NCBI GenBank assembly: GCA_017430535.1
Contig: JAFRMR010000003.1
Coordinates: forward strand, 124,001 to 188,000
DNA from: Clostridia bacterium
GTDB lineage: Bacteria > Bacillota > Clostridia > Oscillospirales > Acutalibacteraceae
Direction of reading: 5' to 3'
DNA length: 64,000 nt
Under the pieces are notes generated by a model. The model did no database searches, was not told the DNA's origin, and saw nothing but the letters and a program-made list of their open reading frames with translations. The translations under genes and the position numbers were made by a program. Positions within the stretch are counted from its first letter, which is position 1, and every line of letters begins with the position of its first letter. This document shows positions 53,011 through 61,586 of the stretch, piece by piece.

Positions 53011-54912
53011 TTATTTGCCGAAAAGCTTATCTCTGAACCCTTTTGGACCTACCAGCCTGTAAGTGGTATCATTCATGGATTTGAGAACCTTTGTGCCGGC
53101 GCTTTCGCCTTTATCTTCCGATTTTTCATATACGCCGAGAGTCACAAGCATATTATAATAATTCTCGATAACCTTGTCATCGGCTTCTCTGTCATTTACA
53201 ACAGAATCCATCATCTTATTGACTGCCTCAGTGTTTTCATCAATAAGCTTCTGCTGCGCAGCTGTGGGTTTATTGCTCTCAAGCCATTTTTCAAGGTCGG
53301 GTATATAATTTCTCTTAAGGGGTTTAAGGTCTCTTGAGCCGTTGAATCTGGGATAAATGTTATTTTCATCCTTAGTGCTGTCAATCCTGCCAAGAGCAAG
53401 GTCAAATGCAAGCTTCAGTGCTGTATTGTTGTTTTCAAGCTCGTGTTTCTGCTTTTCAAAAAGCCATACTCTGTCAGGGAAGAAACAGGTTGAAATATCA
53501 ACGGATTTATCCGGCGTAATATATTCCGCATCGTGAGATGAAAGGTAGCTGTCACTGAACTGTGTGCCTCTTGTAACAAATGAAGCGCCTGTGGCTGTTG
53601 AAGATATTTCAATAATTTCATCGGAATTGGTTTTATCCGCAGTTGCAAGGAACTGGAAAAATTCATAATCACTGCTGAACTCACCAAAGCCGAGACCGTA
53701 ACCGGCAATATAGAAGAAATCAACGCCGTAATCTTTATTAAGCTTCATAACAGTATCTTTAAGTTCGCACTGAACCTTATAGTATCTGTCAGTCTGGTTC
53801 ATAATATACTCAAGCTCAGGCTTTCCTTCAAGGCGCGAAGCGCGGATACTTTTATATCTTTCTGTGGGTACTATTCCGAAAAGAGAAGGAGTTTTCAACA
53901 CCAGATTTTCAACAACAGAATTCAGAATCTCATCAATTATGCTTCTGAGTGTTGCTTTTGGGAAAAGGTGCAAAATTACATTCACAAGATAACCCCAGGG
54001 CTCACCGATAAGATCGGAAACAATGCCGTTATAAAGCTTCTCGGGGGCATCCTCGGCGTAAGCAAGGTCAATAAGGTCTGCAATAACATTGCTGCCCTCC
54101 CAGGCGCCTACAATGCTTACAACCTTATCCACTCTGCCTTTAGTGCCGTAATCATGAAGGTATGCGCTAACAACGCTTGCGCCCATGCTCATGGGAATAA
54201 GCACAACCTTATCTTTGCCGGTCTGCGGCAGTACAGATTTCTCAATGAATTTATCAAGATCATCTGAATTATTAAAGGTAAAGGAAAATGCCGAATAATT
54301 GAAACAATAAAGCATATCCTCGCCGATATCGCCTATAACATCTGCGCAGGGAATGGATCTGTAAAAATTATCTCTCTGCTCCTGTGTATATTTTGAAACA
54401 GGATAGTCCATTCTCGGGGTTACAACATTTGCGGGCAGATTGCCGTTTTCATCAACCGTATTATACCTGAACAGGGTTTTAACAAGGCTGTCCACAGACC
54501 TCTTGCTTATGCAGTTAAAACCTGTAATCAGCGAAGCAAACAATCCACCGGCAACAGAAAGAATATCAATATAAGTTTTCGGCTCTTTGAAAGCAAAGCT
54601 GAAATCGTTGCAGAAAAGGTTCCACCTTGCAACAGCTCTGTCCGTGCTGTTATCGGCAACATCGGCCTTGGCATCGGCTTCATTTTCATACAGATAACTG
54701 TAGGACTGCCCGATACCGGTAACAAAAACTATAGGATATATACCTTCATTAGCTGTTTTATTACCCGATGCGGGCGCATTTGCCGTTTCACCGGTTGCAG
54801 GTTCAGCTGCGGCTGTTTCGGATGAATCATCGGCATAAGCCAGCGCCGCAACAACAGAAGCGGTGATTGAAACACATAATATCAGGGCAATAATTTTCTT
54901 TATTTTTTTCAT
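53011..54912 (-). CDS. Secreted LCAT/lipase-like protein with altered nucleophile elbow
   Basis: 633 residues from the ATG at 54912, with GGGGGA 9 bases upstream. It has a signal peptide (1-28) and then a low-complexity Ala/Thr/Glu linker to about residue 55. IYPIVFVTGIGQSYSYLYE opens an alpha/beta-hydrolase fold. The elbow reads VLIPMSMGASV: the expected first Gly of G-x-S-x-G is Pro. The C-terminal block (STCFFPDRVW...KH...YPRF) aligns with that of the secreted protein at 15.6-17.0 kb, so they are paralogues. Substrate unknown. Confidence 0.7.
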   Translation of the reverse strand: MKKIKKIIALILCVSITASVVAALAYADDSSETAAAEPATGETANAPASGNKTANEGIYPIVFVTGIGQSYSYLYENEADAKADVADNSTDRAVARWNLFCNDFSFAFKEPKTYIDILSVAGGLFASLITGFNCISKRSVDSLVKTLFRYNTVDENGNLPANVVTPRMDYPVSKYTQEQRDNFYRSIPCADVIGDIGEDMLYCFNYSAFSFTFNNSDDLDKFIEKSVLPQTGKDKVVLIPMSMGASVVSAYLHDYGTKGRVDKVVSIVGAWEGSNVIADLIDLAYAEDAPEKLYNGIVSDLIGEPWGYLVNVILHLFPKATLRSIIDEILNSVVENLVLKTPSLFGIVPTERYKSIRASRLEGKPELEYIMNQTDRYYKVQCELKDTVMKLNKDYGVDFFYIAGYGLGFGEFSSDYEFFQFLATADKTNSDEIIEISSTATGASFVTRGTQFSDSYLSSHDAEYITPDKSVDISTCFFPDRVWLFEKQKHELENNNTALKLAFDLALGRIDSTKDENNIYPRFNGSRDLKPLKRNYIPDLEKWLESNKPTAAQQKLIDENTEAVNKMMDSVVNDREADDKVIENYYNMLVTLGVYEKSEDKGESAGTKVLKSMNDTTYRLVGPKGFRDKLFGK

Positions 54913-54926
54913 TTTCAATTCCCCCG

Positions 54927-55934
54927 TTAATGATTGAACAGTTTATACATTTTATCGGGAACATCTGTAATAATACAGTCAGCTCCGATATCGCTGAGCC
55001 TTTTAATCTCATCAATTTCATCAATGGTCCAGTACTGCACTGCAATTCCGAGAGAGTGGCAGTACCTTATAAATCTTTCGGTACCACATCTGATAACCTT
55101 AAACTGGTTAGCGGGCAGCTGAACAACATTGAAAGGAATTTTATCTTTATTCAGTTTAATATTAAAAGCGTGTGCAAAATAGAAAAGTATTCCTTCAAGC
55201 ACACCCATTGACCTTTGCTCTTCCGGATATTTTTTTGTAAGATATCTTGTAATATCTGTGTTGAAGGAAGCAATGATCACACGGTTTGCAATACCTTTAT
55301 CGTTAATAAGTTTAACAAGCAGGTCGGCGGCTTTTTTGCCGGTCTCACCCTTATCTTTAATATCTATGCTGTAAAGATAAGTGCCGTGGGATTCTATCAT
55401 ATCAATAATATCCTCAAGCAGCGGGATACTGAGCCCATCGGGGATATCATCGCCTCTCAGGCCCTTGAACGGCATCTCACCGGAATCGGTAACAAAGCTT
55501 TCGCCCGGGTTAAGGCTCTTGATTTCATCATAAGTAAGGTCCGATGGCAGTATGCCTTCTCTGCCGTATTTTTCGGTTGCATCTGTGGTGCGGTCAAGAG
55601 ATTTATCGTGCAATATTATCAGCTTGCCGTCCTTGGTCATATGCAGGTCAAATTCAAGCTCTTCAACCTTGAATTCTTTTGCATTGAGGCAGATATCAAA
55701 TGCCATCGGCGTATTTTCCGGAGCAATACCCGCCCCTGCCCTGTGAGCGCCTATCTGTGAATGGCCTTTATCTGCAAACAGTTCGCCTGTATTCTCAAAA
55801 TCTTTCCTAAGATTCTTCGGTATATAAAAACCTGCAACAATTCCTATAAGAAGCAAAAGCAGTGCGGCAAAAGCAGCAATCAAAACTGCAATAATTATGA
55901 TTTTAATAATTAACAGCAATACAGTAATCAACAT
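54927..55934 (-). CDS. Membrane-anchored glycerophosphodiester phosphodiesterase
   Basis: 335 residues if started at the ATG at 55934; a GTG three codons upstream is possible, and the ribosome binding site is weak for both. A long hydrophobic N-terminus (about residues 1-37) anchors it. GAHRAGAGIAPENT, ELEFDLHMTKDG and LHDKSLDRTT are the GDPD motifs, and WTIDEIDEI and CIITDVPDKMY close the barrel. It hydrolyses glycerophosphodiesters to glycerol 3-phosphate. It is followed at 14 bases by the lipase-like gene, consistent with joint lipid use. Confidence 0.9.
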   Translation of the reverse strand: MLITVLLLIIKIIIIAVLIAAFAALLLLLIGIVAGFYIPKNLRKDFENTGELFADKGHSQIGAHRAGAGIAPENTPMAFDICLNAKEFKVEELEFDLHMTKDGKLIILHDKSLDRTTDATEKYGREGILPSDLTYDEIKSLNPGESFVTDSGEMPFKGLRGDDIPDGLSIPLLEDIIDMIESHGTYLYSIDIKDKGETGKKAADLLVKLINDKGIANRVIIASFNTDITRYLTKKYPEEQRSMGVLEGILFYFAHAFNIKLNKDKIPFNVVQLPANQFKVIRCGTERFIRYCHSLGIAVQYWTIDEIDEIKRLSDIGADCIITDVPDKMYKLFNH

Positions 55935-55953
55935 AATAATCACCGGGTAGCAA

Positions 55954-55981
55954 AGGGGCTAATGCAAACGCAGAAGCCCCT
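55954..55981 (-). terminator. Weak hairpin after the Idh-like gene
   Basis: A 7-bp stem, AGGGGCT with AGCCCCT, around a 14-base loop with only TTTG after it on the minus strand. It may slow but not fully end transcription into the GDPD gene. Confidence 0.4.
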
Positions 55982-55990
55982 GAATTTTAA

Positions 55991-57001
55991 TTATATTTCG
56001 CTTACCTTTACAGGACGGCCTTCGGCAACAGATTTCTTTGCGGCAAGAGCAACAAGAATTGAATTAAGGCCGTCTGCGCCTGTTGTGGGTGTGGGTTTAT
56101 CATTAAGCACCGCATCAACAAACTGCATCATTTCATCTCTGAAGGACTGCATATATCTTTCAAGGAAGAAATATAGCGGTTTGTCTGCCACAACACCCTC
56201 TTCGCCCATAAACACTACGTTTGTAGGCGTATCGTTTGAGGCAACAGCTGCGCCCTTGCTGCCGAATACTTCTATTCTCTGGTCGTAACCGTAAGCAGCT
56301 CTTCTGCTGTTATCAATAACGCCTACTGCGCCGTTTTCAAACTTAAGGCTTATAACTGCGGTGTCAACATCACCTGCTGCGCCGATTGCGGGGTCAACAA
56401 GGCAGGTGGCGTTGGCATAAACCTCGGTAACCTCGCTGCCTGCAAGGAACCTTGCCATATCAAAATCATGAATTGTCATATCAAGAAACATACCGCCGCT
56501 TACTGCAGAATACTCAGCCGGAGGCGGAGCAGGGTCTCTTGATGTGATTTTAACAATATGTACATCTCCGATTTTGCCGTCATTGACCATTGCTTTTACA
56601 TTGGCAAAGTTGTGGTCAAACCTGCGGTTGAAACCTACCTGAAGCTTAACGCCGGCCTCTTTAACAGCGGCAATAACTGCATTTACCTTTTCGGGGGTAA
56701 GGTCAACCGGCTTTTCACAGAATATATGCTTGCCGGCTTTTGCGGCCTCAATAGCTATATCTGCATGAGTATCTGTTGATGAGCAGACAAGCACCGCCTC
56801 AACTTCGGGATCTGCAAGCATTTCTTTGTAGTCACCGTAAACCTTGGGAATATTAAGGTCCCCGGCAACTTTAAGAGCATTATCCTTAAAAACATCTGTT
56901 ATACCCACTACGGTAGCGGTGGGCACATTATACGCTATGGACTTAGCGTGGAGGGAGCCGATACGGCCGGCGCCGATAATGCCGACTTTTAACTGTGCCA
57001 T
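55991..57001 (-). CDS. iolG: Gfo/Idh/MocA-family inositol 2-dehydrogenase-like enzyme
   Basis: 336 residues. The NAD-binding GIIGAGRIGSLHA near residue 10, the catalytic EKPVDL near residue 95, and GGMFLDMTIHDFDMARFL near residue 170, with the His/Asp pair characteristic of inositol dehydrogenases (IolG). It probably oxidises myo-inositol or a related polyol to a keto sugar. No other iol gene is in the window, so the name is by family only. An AAAGGAA box precedes the ATG. Confidence 0.78.
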   Translation of the reverse strand: MAQLKVGIIGAGRIGSLHAKSIAYNVPTATVVGITDVFKDNALKVAGDLNIPKVYGDYKEMLADPEVEAVLVCSSTDTHADIAIEAAKAGKHIFCEKPVDLTPEKVNAVIAAVKEAGVKLQVGFNRRFDHNFANVKAMVNDGKIGDVHIVKITSRDPAPPPAEYSAVSGGMFLDMTIHDFDMARFLAGSEVTEVYANATCLVDPAIGAAGDVDTAVISLKFENGAVGVIDNSRRAAYGYDQRIEVFGSKGAAVASNDTPTNVVFMGEEGVVADKPLYFFLERYMQSFRDEMMQFVDAVLNDKPTPTTGADGLNSILVALAAKKSVAEGRPVKVSEI

Positions 57002-57054
57002 TAAATCATTCCTTTCACAAACAGCGTTATTAAACAGCCGTTTTATTCTTATTT

Positions 57055-57083
57055 ATGGTATCACAAACAATCCTTTAATTCAA
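57055..57083 (-). promoter_or_regulatory. Promoter of the Idh-like gene
   Basis: Minus strand TTGAAT (57078-57083), 17 bases ending in GTGA, TACCAT (57055-57060). Confidence 0.55.
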
Positions 57084-57129
57084 TAAAAATTATGAATTAA
57101 ACATATACAAAATTTTATAGATAAAAGTA

Positions 57130-57158
57130 TTGACAATCACAAAAAAATATATTATTAT
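57130..57158 (+). promoter_or_regulatory. Promoter of tRNA-Lys
   Basis: TTGACA (57130-57135), 17 bases, TATTAT (57153-57158), 23 bases before the tRNA. Confidence 0.8.
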
Positions 57159-57181
57159 GTTTGAGCGCTTAAACCGAATAT

Positions 57182-57257
57182 GATCCACTAGCTCAGGCGG
57201 TAGAGCACTTGACTTTTAATCAAGGTGTCCGGGGTTCGAGTCCCCGGTGGATCACCA
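57182..57257 (+). tRNA. tRNA-Lys (anticodon TTT), CCA encoded
   Basis: Acceptor GATCCAC with GTGGATC, discriminator A, CCA at 57255-57257. The anticodon loop CTTTTAA gives TTT. T arm GGGGTTCGAGTCCCC. Confidence 0.97.
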
Positions 57258-57266
57258 GACACACAT

Positions 57267-57293
57267 AACCCGAACTTATTTTAAGTTTGGGTT
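57267..57293 (+). terminator. Terminator of tRNA-Lys
   Basis: A 12-bp stem, AACCCGAACTTA with TAAGTTTGGGTT (one G-T pair), a 3-base loop, then ATCTTTTTTATTTTT. Confidence 0.85.
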
Positions 57294-57378
57294 ATCTTTT
57301 TTATTTTTGAATTTTACTGCATATTATTGCAAAAACCCATATATAAGTGTATTATCTGTTTATGAAATATTACCGGGA

Positions 57379-57876
57379 GTGAGTAACACGGATAAATTTG
57401 AATACCTGAAAATGTATGATAAAATATACGGCCTGCTCCGGGATACAACTCCCCTGCTTGCGGATTGCGGCATTCTGTGCAACCACCGTTGCTGCAGAGG
57501 CACAGAAGATGAAGGCATGCTGCTTTTTCCGGGTGAAAGAACAACTCTGGATGTAAGGGAAAGCGAAGGCAGACGGCTTGCTGTGTGCGAAGGGCAATGC
57601 AACAGAAATAACCGTCCCCTTTCCTGCATGCTGTTTCCGTTTTTCCCGCTTATCGGCAAAGACGGCAAAATAACAATTGATTTTGATTTCAGGGGCGTTT
57701 ACGTATGTCCACTTATACTTAACAGCGATGTTACATCATTTAACAGGAAGTTTATAAAAAACGCCCTTAAAGCAGGAAAACTGCTTACAAAAGATGATGA
57801 ATGCAGGCGCTTTCTTGAGGAAATAACTGAAGAAATAAACGAAGCAAAAGAGCTTTACCAAAAACTGAAAGGCTGA
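57379..57876 (+). CDS. Cys-rich conserved hypothetical protein, 165 aa
   Basis: Start uncertain. A GTG at 57379 gives VSNTDKFEYLKMYDK; an ATG at 57412 is possible but lacks a box. The frame continues upstream through the tRNA and cannot be coding there. Seven Cys cluster at residues 28-75 (CGILCNHRCCRG, then CEGQCNRNNRPLSCM) with a later Cys, and may bind a metal or Fe-S cluster, somewhat like YkgJ-type proteins. The frame ends 5 bases before the second PHP phosphatase, so the two are cotranscribed. Confidence 0.65.
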   Translation: MSNTDKFEYLKMYDKIYGLLRDTTPLLADCGILCNHRCCRGTEDEGMLLFPGERTTLDVRESEGRRLAVCEGQCNRNNRPLSCMLFPFFPLIGKDGKITIDFDFRGVYVCPLILNSDVTSFNRKFIKNALKAGKLLTKDDECRRFLEEITEEINEAKELYQKLKG

Positions 57877-57881
57877 AATAT

Positions 57882-58679
57882 ATGTTCAAAGAAAATTTTC
57901 ACACCCACACAAAATACTGTGACGGTAAAAACACCGTTGAGGAAATGGTTGAATCCGCTTACAAGCTCGGCTTTACGGCTCTGGGCTTTTCCGGTCACTC
58001 CTATCTTGATTTTGCCTGTGATTGGTGCATGACCCGCGAAGATACCGAAAAATATAAAAACGAAATCAACACTTTCAAGCAGCAATACAAGGGCAAAATG
58101 GATATTTACTGCGGAACGGAGCTTGACTGCTACTCGGATACTGTAAATCCCGCTGACTTTGATTTCACAATAGGTTCTGTTCACTATATTAAAGCCGGTA
58201 ATGAATATTTGCCGGTTGATTCAAGTATTGATGAGCAGAAAAAAGCGGCAGATAAATACTTTGGCGGCTCACTTATTGAATATGCCGTCGCATACTTTGA
58301 TATAGTTGCCAATGTGCTTGATATGACAGGTGCGGACATTATCGGCCACTTTGACCTTGTAACCAAGTTTAACGAAAATGATATTTACTTTAATACAAAA
58401 GATACACGGTATATTTCTGCCTGGAAAAAAGCGGTTGATAAGCTTATAGAATATAAAAAGCCCTTTGAGATAAATACCGGCGCAATTGCAAGAGGAGTCA
58501 GAAAAACCCCGTACCCTGCAATGGATATTGCCAAGTATATCGACTCAAAAGGCGGTTATTTTATTGTTACATCCGACTGCCATAACTGCAATATGCTGGA
58601 TTTCGGATTTGAAGAAGCATACAGCAACTATTCCGATTTCAGAATTGTAAGTTTTTCGGATATTATGAGAAACAAATAA
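57882..58679 (+). CDS. PHP-family phosphoesterase, histidinol-phosphatase type (second copy)
   Basis: 265 residues. NFHTHTKYCDGKNT at the N-terminus, GFSGHSYLDF near residue 40, YCGTELDC near residue 85, IGSVHYI, IGHFDLV near residue 155, and TSDCHN near the C-terminus form the PHP metal site. It is the same type as the protein at 0.5-1.2 kb but clearly diverged. It follows the Cys-rich gene. The substrate could be histidinol phosphate or another phosphate ester. Confidence 0.82.
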   Translation: MFKENFHTHTKYCDGKNTVEEMVESAYKLGFTALGFSGHSYLDFACDWCMTREDTEKYKNEINTFKQQYKGKMDIYCGTELDCYSDTVNPADFDFTIGSVHYIKAGNEYLPVDSSIDEQKKAADKYFGGSLIEYAVAYFDIVANVLDMTGADIIGHFDLVTKFNENDIYFNTKDTRYISAWKKAVDKLIEYKKPFEINTGAIARGVRKTPYPAMDIAKYIDSKGGYFIVTSDCHNCNMLDFGFEEAYSNYSDFRIVSFSDIMRNK

Positions 58680-59741
58680 TCAAATCAGGTTTTTATCCAC
58701 GGCGTAAAGATTGGTATCCCAGCAAGGAAAATAGGGATGATGCCTTATTTCCAGCAGGTAATCAGGGTTAAGCTTTTTAACGGCAAGCGGGATTCTGAAT
58801 ATATCCGCCGACCTGTGATAGAGCGCAATATTAAGCTTCGGTCTGCACCGGGCAATTGTGTTACCGGCGCCCCTGAGCATATTCATCTCCTCGCCCTCTA
58901 CATCGGCTTTAAGATAAGTGATTGTTTCTTTGCCGCAAAGGTCATCAACACTTACGCATTTTCTTGCTTTACCTTTTGAACTTACCGAAGAGTTTCTGCC
59001 TGCCGATTCGCTGAACAGAACTTCACCGGTACTGCCGGAAATTGCTTTGTTAACAGGCGTAAAGTTTTTAAGACAATTACAGTTTTCAACCAGTTTCTTA
59101 TAGTTCTTTTCATCCGGCTCAACAGCAATAATTCTGTTGTAACTGCCGCCGGTATATTTCAGGAACTCCTCAACGGTATCACCCTTATATGCGCCAAGGT
59201 CAAGGTATGATTCTTTACTGCCAAGGTGCAGGAAGCTCTCAAATATTTCGTTTTTTGATGTTGTAATTTTAAGCAGGTCTTTTAAGTCACCGCCGAAAAT
59301 AAAATTGATACATCCCGCAAATATTTTTTTTGATTTTTCACCGAAACAATTATAAGCCAGGCTGATTTCATTTTTATTTTTTTCAAGGAATTCTCTGTTA
59401 AATATTTCGTTGCCGTAAACGGGAACGACGGGAAAAATCACATTATAATTGTTGCTCAGCTCTTTAATATGTTCTATTACTTCCGGCCTTCCGCTACCGA
59501 AAGCAACAGCAAGTATGAAATCGCCGCTGAATTCCCTGAGTTTTTTTACTGTAAAACCTCTGAAGCTTTGGCCTCTCACAAATTCATCGCCGGCTGTTAC
59601 TCCCTTAACGGGTATTTCAAGTTTTTTAAACTCATCAAGCACTTTATCGGCGCCGTTGCCCATGCCGTAAATTACAACGGGCAATCCGCTTCTTTTTATT
59701 CTCTCCCACGAGGAGTATTCGCAAATATCAAATCCGAGCAT
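58680..59741 (-). CDS. FkbM-family SAM-dependent methyltransferase with N-terminal Rossmann domain
   Basis: 353 residues. Residues 1-110 form a small nucleotide-binding-like domain (VVIYGMGNGADKVLDEFK). SAM motif I is YLDLGAYKGDTVEEF near residue 160, followed by IIAVEPDEKNYKKL, and the FkbM end YLKADVEGEEMNMLRGA near residue 280. Such proteins O-methylate sugars or lipids of surface glycans. Its stop codon meets the stop of the convergent PHP gene with no terminator between. Confidence 0.82.
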   Translation of the reverse strand: MLGFDICEYSSWERIKRSGLPVVIYGMGNGADKVLDEFKKLEIPVKGVTAGDEFVRGQSFRGFTVKKLREFSGDFILAVAFGSGRPEVIEHIKELSNNYNVIFPVVPVYGNEIFNREFLEKNKNEISLAYNCFGEKSKKIFAGCINFIFGGDLKDLLKITTSKNEIFESFLHLGSKESYLDLGAYKGDTVEEFLKYTGGSYNRIIAVEPDEKNYKKLVENCNCLKNFTPVNKAISGSTGEVLFSESAGRNSSVSSKGKARKCVSVDDLCGKETITYLKADVEGEEMNMLRGAGNTIARCRPKLNIALYHRSADIFRIPLAVKKLNPDYLLEIRHHPYFPCWDTNLYAVDKNLI

Positions 59742-59771
59742 CTTTTCACCTTGATTATATTTTGATAATTT

Positions 59772-59809
59772 ATTCTACCAAATTTATTCCGTTTCATCAA
59801 CAGAAACGG
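59772..59809 (-). promoter_or_regulatory. FkbM promoter overlapped by a palindrome
   Basis: Minus strand TTGATG (59795-59800), 17 bases, TAGAAT (59772-59777). A 7-bp inverted repeat, CCGTTTC (59789-59795) and GAAACGG (59803-59809), encloses the -35 box and looks like a repressor site. Confidence 0.5.
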
Positions 59810-59829
59810 GATACTATTTTATAATATTC

Positions 59830-59858
59830 TTGTAAAGAGCACTATGCTATGATATAAT
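59830..59858 (+). promoter_or_regulatory. Promoter of the SGNH/PTS_EIIC_2/ceramidase-like unit
   Basis: TTGTAA (59830-59835), 17 bases ending in TGA, TATAAT (59853-59858). Confidence 0.7.
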
Positions 59859-59886
59859 AACTTAATAAATTTTGCGGGGTGATTTT

Positions 59887-60507
59887 TTGAAAATTCTTTT
59901 TCAGGGCGATTCCATAACCGATGCAGGCCGTGACAGAAGCGACTGCCACCTTCTGGGTGAAGGGTACCCTCATTATGCCGCCGAATATATTAAACTCCGT
60001 TTTCCCGATGAAAACTTTGAATTTATAAATTTGGGAATAAGCGGTGACAGGACCGAAAGCCTTGTTGCAAGGTTACAAAGCGACTTTATAGATATAAACC
60101 CCGATGTAACATCAATCCACATCGGTATAAATGATACCTGGCACAGAGCCGAGAGCCGGGACTGGCTGCCGGATGATATATTTGAAACTCAATACAGAAC
60201 CGTGCTTGAATCTATCAGAAAAAACACAGATTCAAAAATCATTATGATTGAACAGTTTTTACTGCCTGCTCCTGATAAACTGTATTTCCGTGAAGATTTA
60301 AACGGTAAAATTGATATTACCAGAAAGCTTGCAAGGGAGTACGCCGATGTTTATGTTCCCCTTGACGGCATAATGGCAAAGGCCTGTGTAGGCACGCCTT
60401 ACACACACTGGTCGGATGACGGTGTGCATCCAAATAAAAACGGTGCAGAATATATCGGTATGATTTATACCGAAGCATTTGAAGAATTGATGGGTAAGAT
60501 AAAATGA
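59887..60507 (+). CDS. SGNH/GDSL-family hydrolase
   Basis: 206 residues, starting at a TTG (59887) after a GGGGTG box; the TTG at 59872 lies in front of the box. Block I is LFQGDSITDAGR at the very N-terminus with Ser 9, block III is IGINDTWH near residue 78, and block V is DDGVHPNKNGA near the C-terminus with Asp and His. No signal peptide. It is probably a cytoplasmic carbohydrate esterase or acyl esterase. It overlaps the transporter gene by 4 bases. Confidence 0.88.
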   Translation: MKILFQGDSITDAGRDRSDCHLLGEGYPHYAAEYIKLRFPDENFEFINLGISGDRTESLVARLQSDFIDINPDVTSIHIGINDTWHRAESRDWLPDDIFETQYRTVLESIRKNTDSKIIMIEQFLLPAPDKLYFREDLNGKIDITRKLAREYADVYVPLDGIMAKACVGTPYTHWSDDGVHPNKNGAEYIGMIYTEAFEELMGKIK

Positions 60508-61571
60508 AAAAATTCAAAGAAATATTAAGTTATATTTTTGTTGACGGACTTTCGGGAATGGCTCTCGGACTGTTTGCAACACTGATTATCGGCACAATAC
60601 TTGATCAGATAGCAGGCTTTATACCCGGAATTGTCGGCACTTACCTGGGATTTGCCGCCGCGGTTGCTAAATCACTTACAGGCGCAGGTATCGGTGCAGG
60701 TATGTCCTTCAAATACAAAACCTCTCCCCTTACAGGTGTTTCTGCCTGTGTTGCAGGTATGGTAGGTGCTTTTGCTTCAAAACTTATTGCCGGCACGGTT
60801 ATCTCCTCTGCAGGGCTTCTGTATTCCGGCCCCGGTGACCCGCTGGGTGCGTTTATCGGTGCTTTTTGCGCAATACAGATCGGCAGGCTGGTAAGCGGCA
60901 AAACAAAGGTTGATATTATACTCACCCCTGCCTGTTCAATTATAGCCGGCTCAGCTGCCGGGCTGCTTCTTGGGCCGCCAATAAGCAGCGTTACAACCAA
61001 AATCGGCGAACTCATTGCCTGGGGCACTGAGAGGCAGCCTGTTATGATGGGAATAATTGTCAGCGTTATAATGGGCATCTGCCTTACACTGCCCATAAGC
61101 AGCGCAGCCCTCGGAATTATCCTTGGGCTTAACGGCATAGCCGGCGGCGCCGCTGTAGTCGGCTGCTGCTGCCAGATGATAGGTTTTGCCGTACAGAGCT
61201 ACAGAGAAAACAAAGTAGGCGGCCTTCTCGCTCAGGGAATTGGCACATCTATGCTTCAGATGCCGAATATTGTAAAGCATCCGCAGATATGGATTCCACC
61301 CATAATTGCTTCGGCAATTTTAGGCCCGATTTCAACTAAGGTGCTGGGTATGACCTGCAATGCCTCAGGCTCCGGAATGGGAACATCCGGCCTGGTAGGT
61401 CAGTTTATGACCTTCCAGTCAATGTCGGAAGCGGGTGTTGACACAAAAATAATCATTATTGAAATGCTGATTATGCACTTTATAGCTCCCGCGGTAATCT
61501 GCTTTGTGATATCGGAGCTTATGCGCAAGAAGAACTTTATTGAATCCGGCGATATGAAACTTGACCTTTGA
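60504..61571 (+). CDS. PTS_EIIC_2-family membrane protein
   Basis: 355 residues with about ten membrane segments and many Gly-rich turns (GAGIGAGMSFKYKTSPLTGVSA; PITGVSACVAG-like region near residue 85). It belongs to the PTS_EIIC_2 family, which is annotated as a phosphotransferase IIC component but is usually encoded without IIA or IIB, as here. Substrate and phosphorylation are unproven. It is coupled to the SGNH hydrolase and followed at 15 bases by the secreted ceramidase-like protein. Confidence 0.82.
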   Translation: MKKFKEILSYIFVDGLSGMALGLFATLIIGTILDQIAGFIPGIVGTYLGFAAAVAKSLTGAGIGAGMSFKYKTSPLTGVSACVAGMVGAFASKLIAGTVISSAGLLYSGPGDPLGAFIGAFCAIQIGRLVSGKTKVDIILTPACSIIAGSAAGLLLGPPISSVTTKIGELIAWGTERQPVMMGIIVSVIMGICLTLPISSAALGIILGLNGIAGGAAVVGCCCQMIGFAVQSYRENKVGGLLAQGIGTSMLQMPNIVKHPQIWIPPIIASAILGPISTKVLGMTCNASGSGMGTSGLVGQFMTFQSMSEAGVDTKIIIIEMLIMHFIAPAVICFVISELMRKKNFIESGDMKLDL

Positions 61572-61586
61572 TACGGAGGAAGCAAA

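Noticed and set aside
55991-57001. Complete inositol catabolism locus
   Set aside because: Only one Idh-like gene is present and no iolBCDE or transporter is near; the enzyme is named by family only.
57247-57378. N-terminal extension of the Cys-rich protein across tRNA-Lys
   Set aside because: The extension begins in the acceptor stem of the tRNA and passes its terminator, so it cannot be translated from this message.
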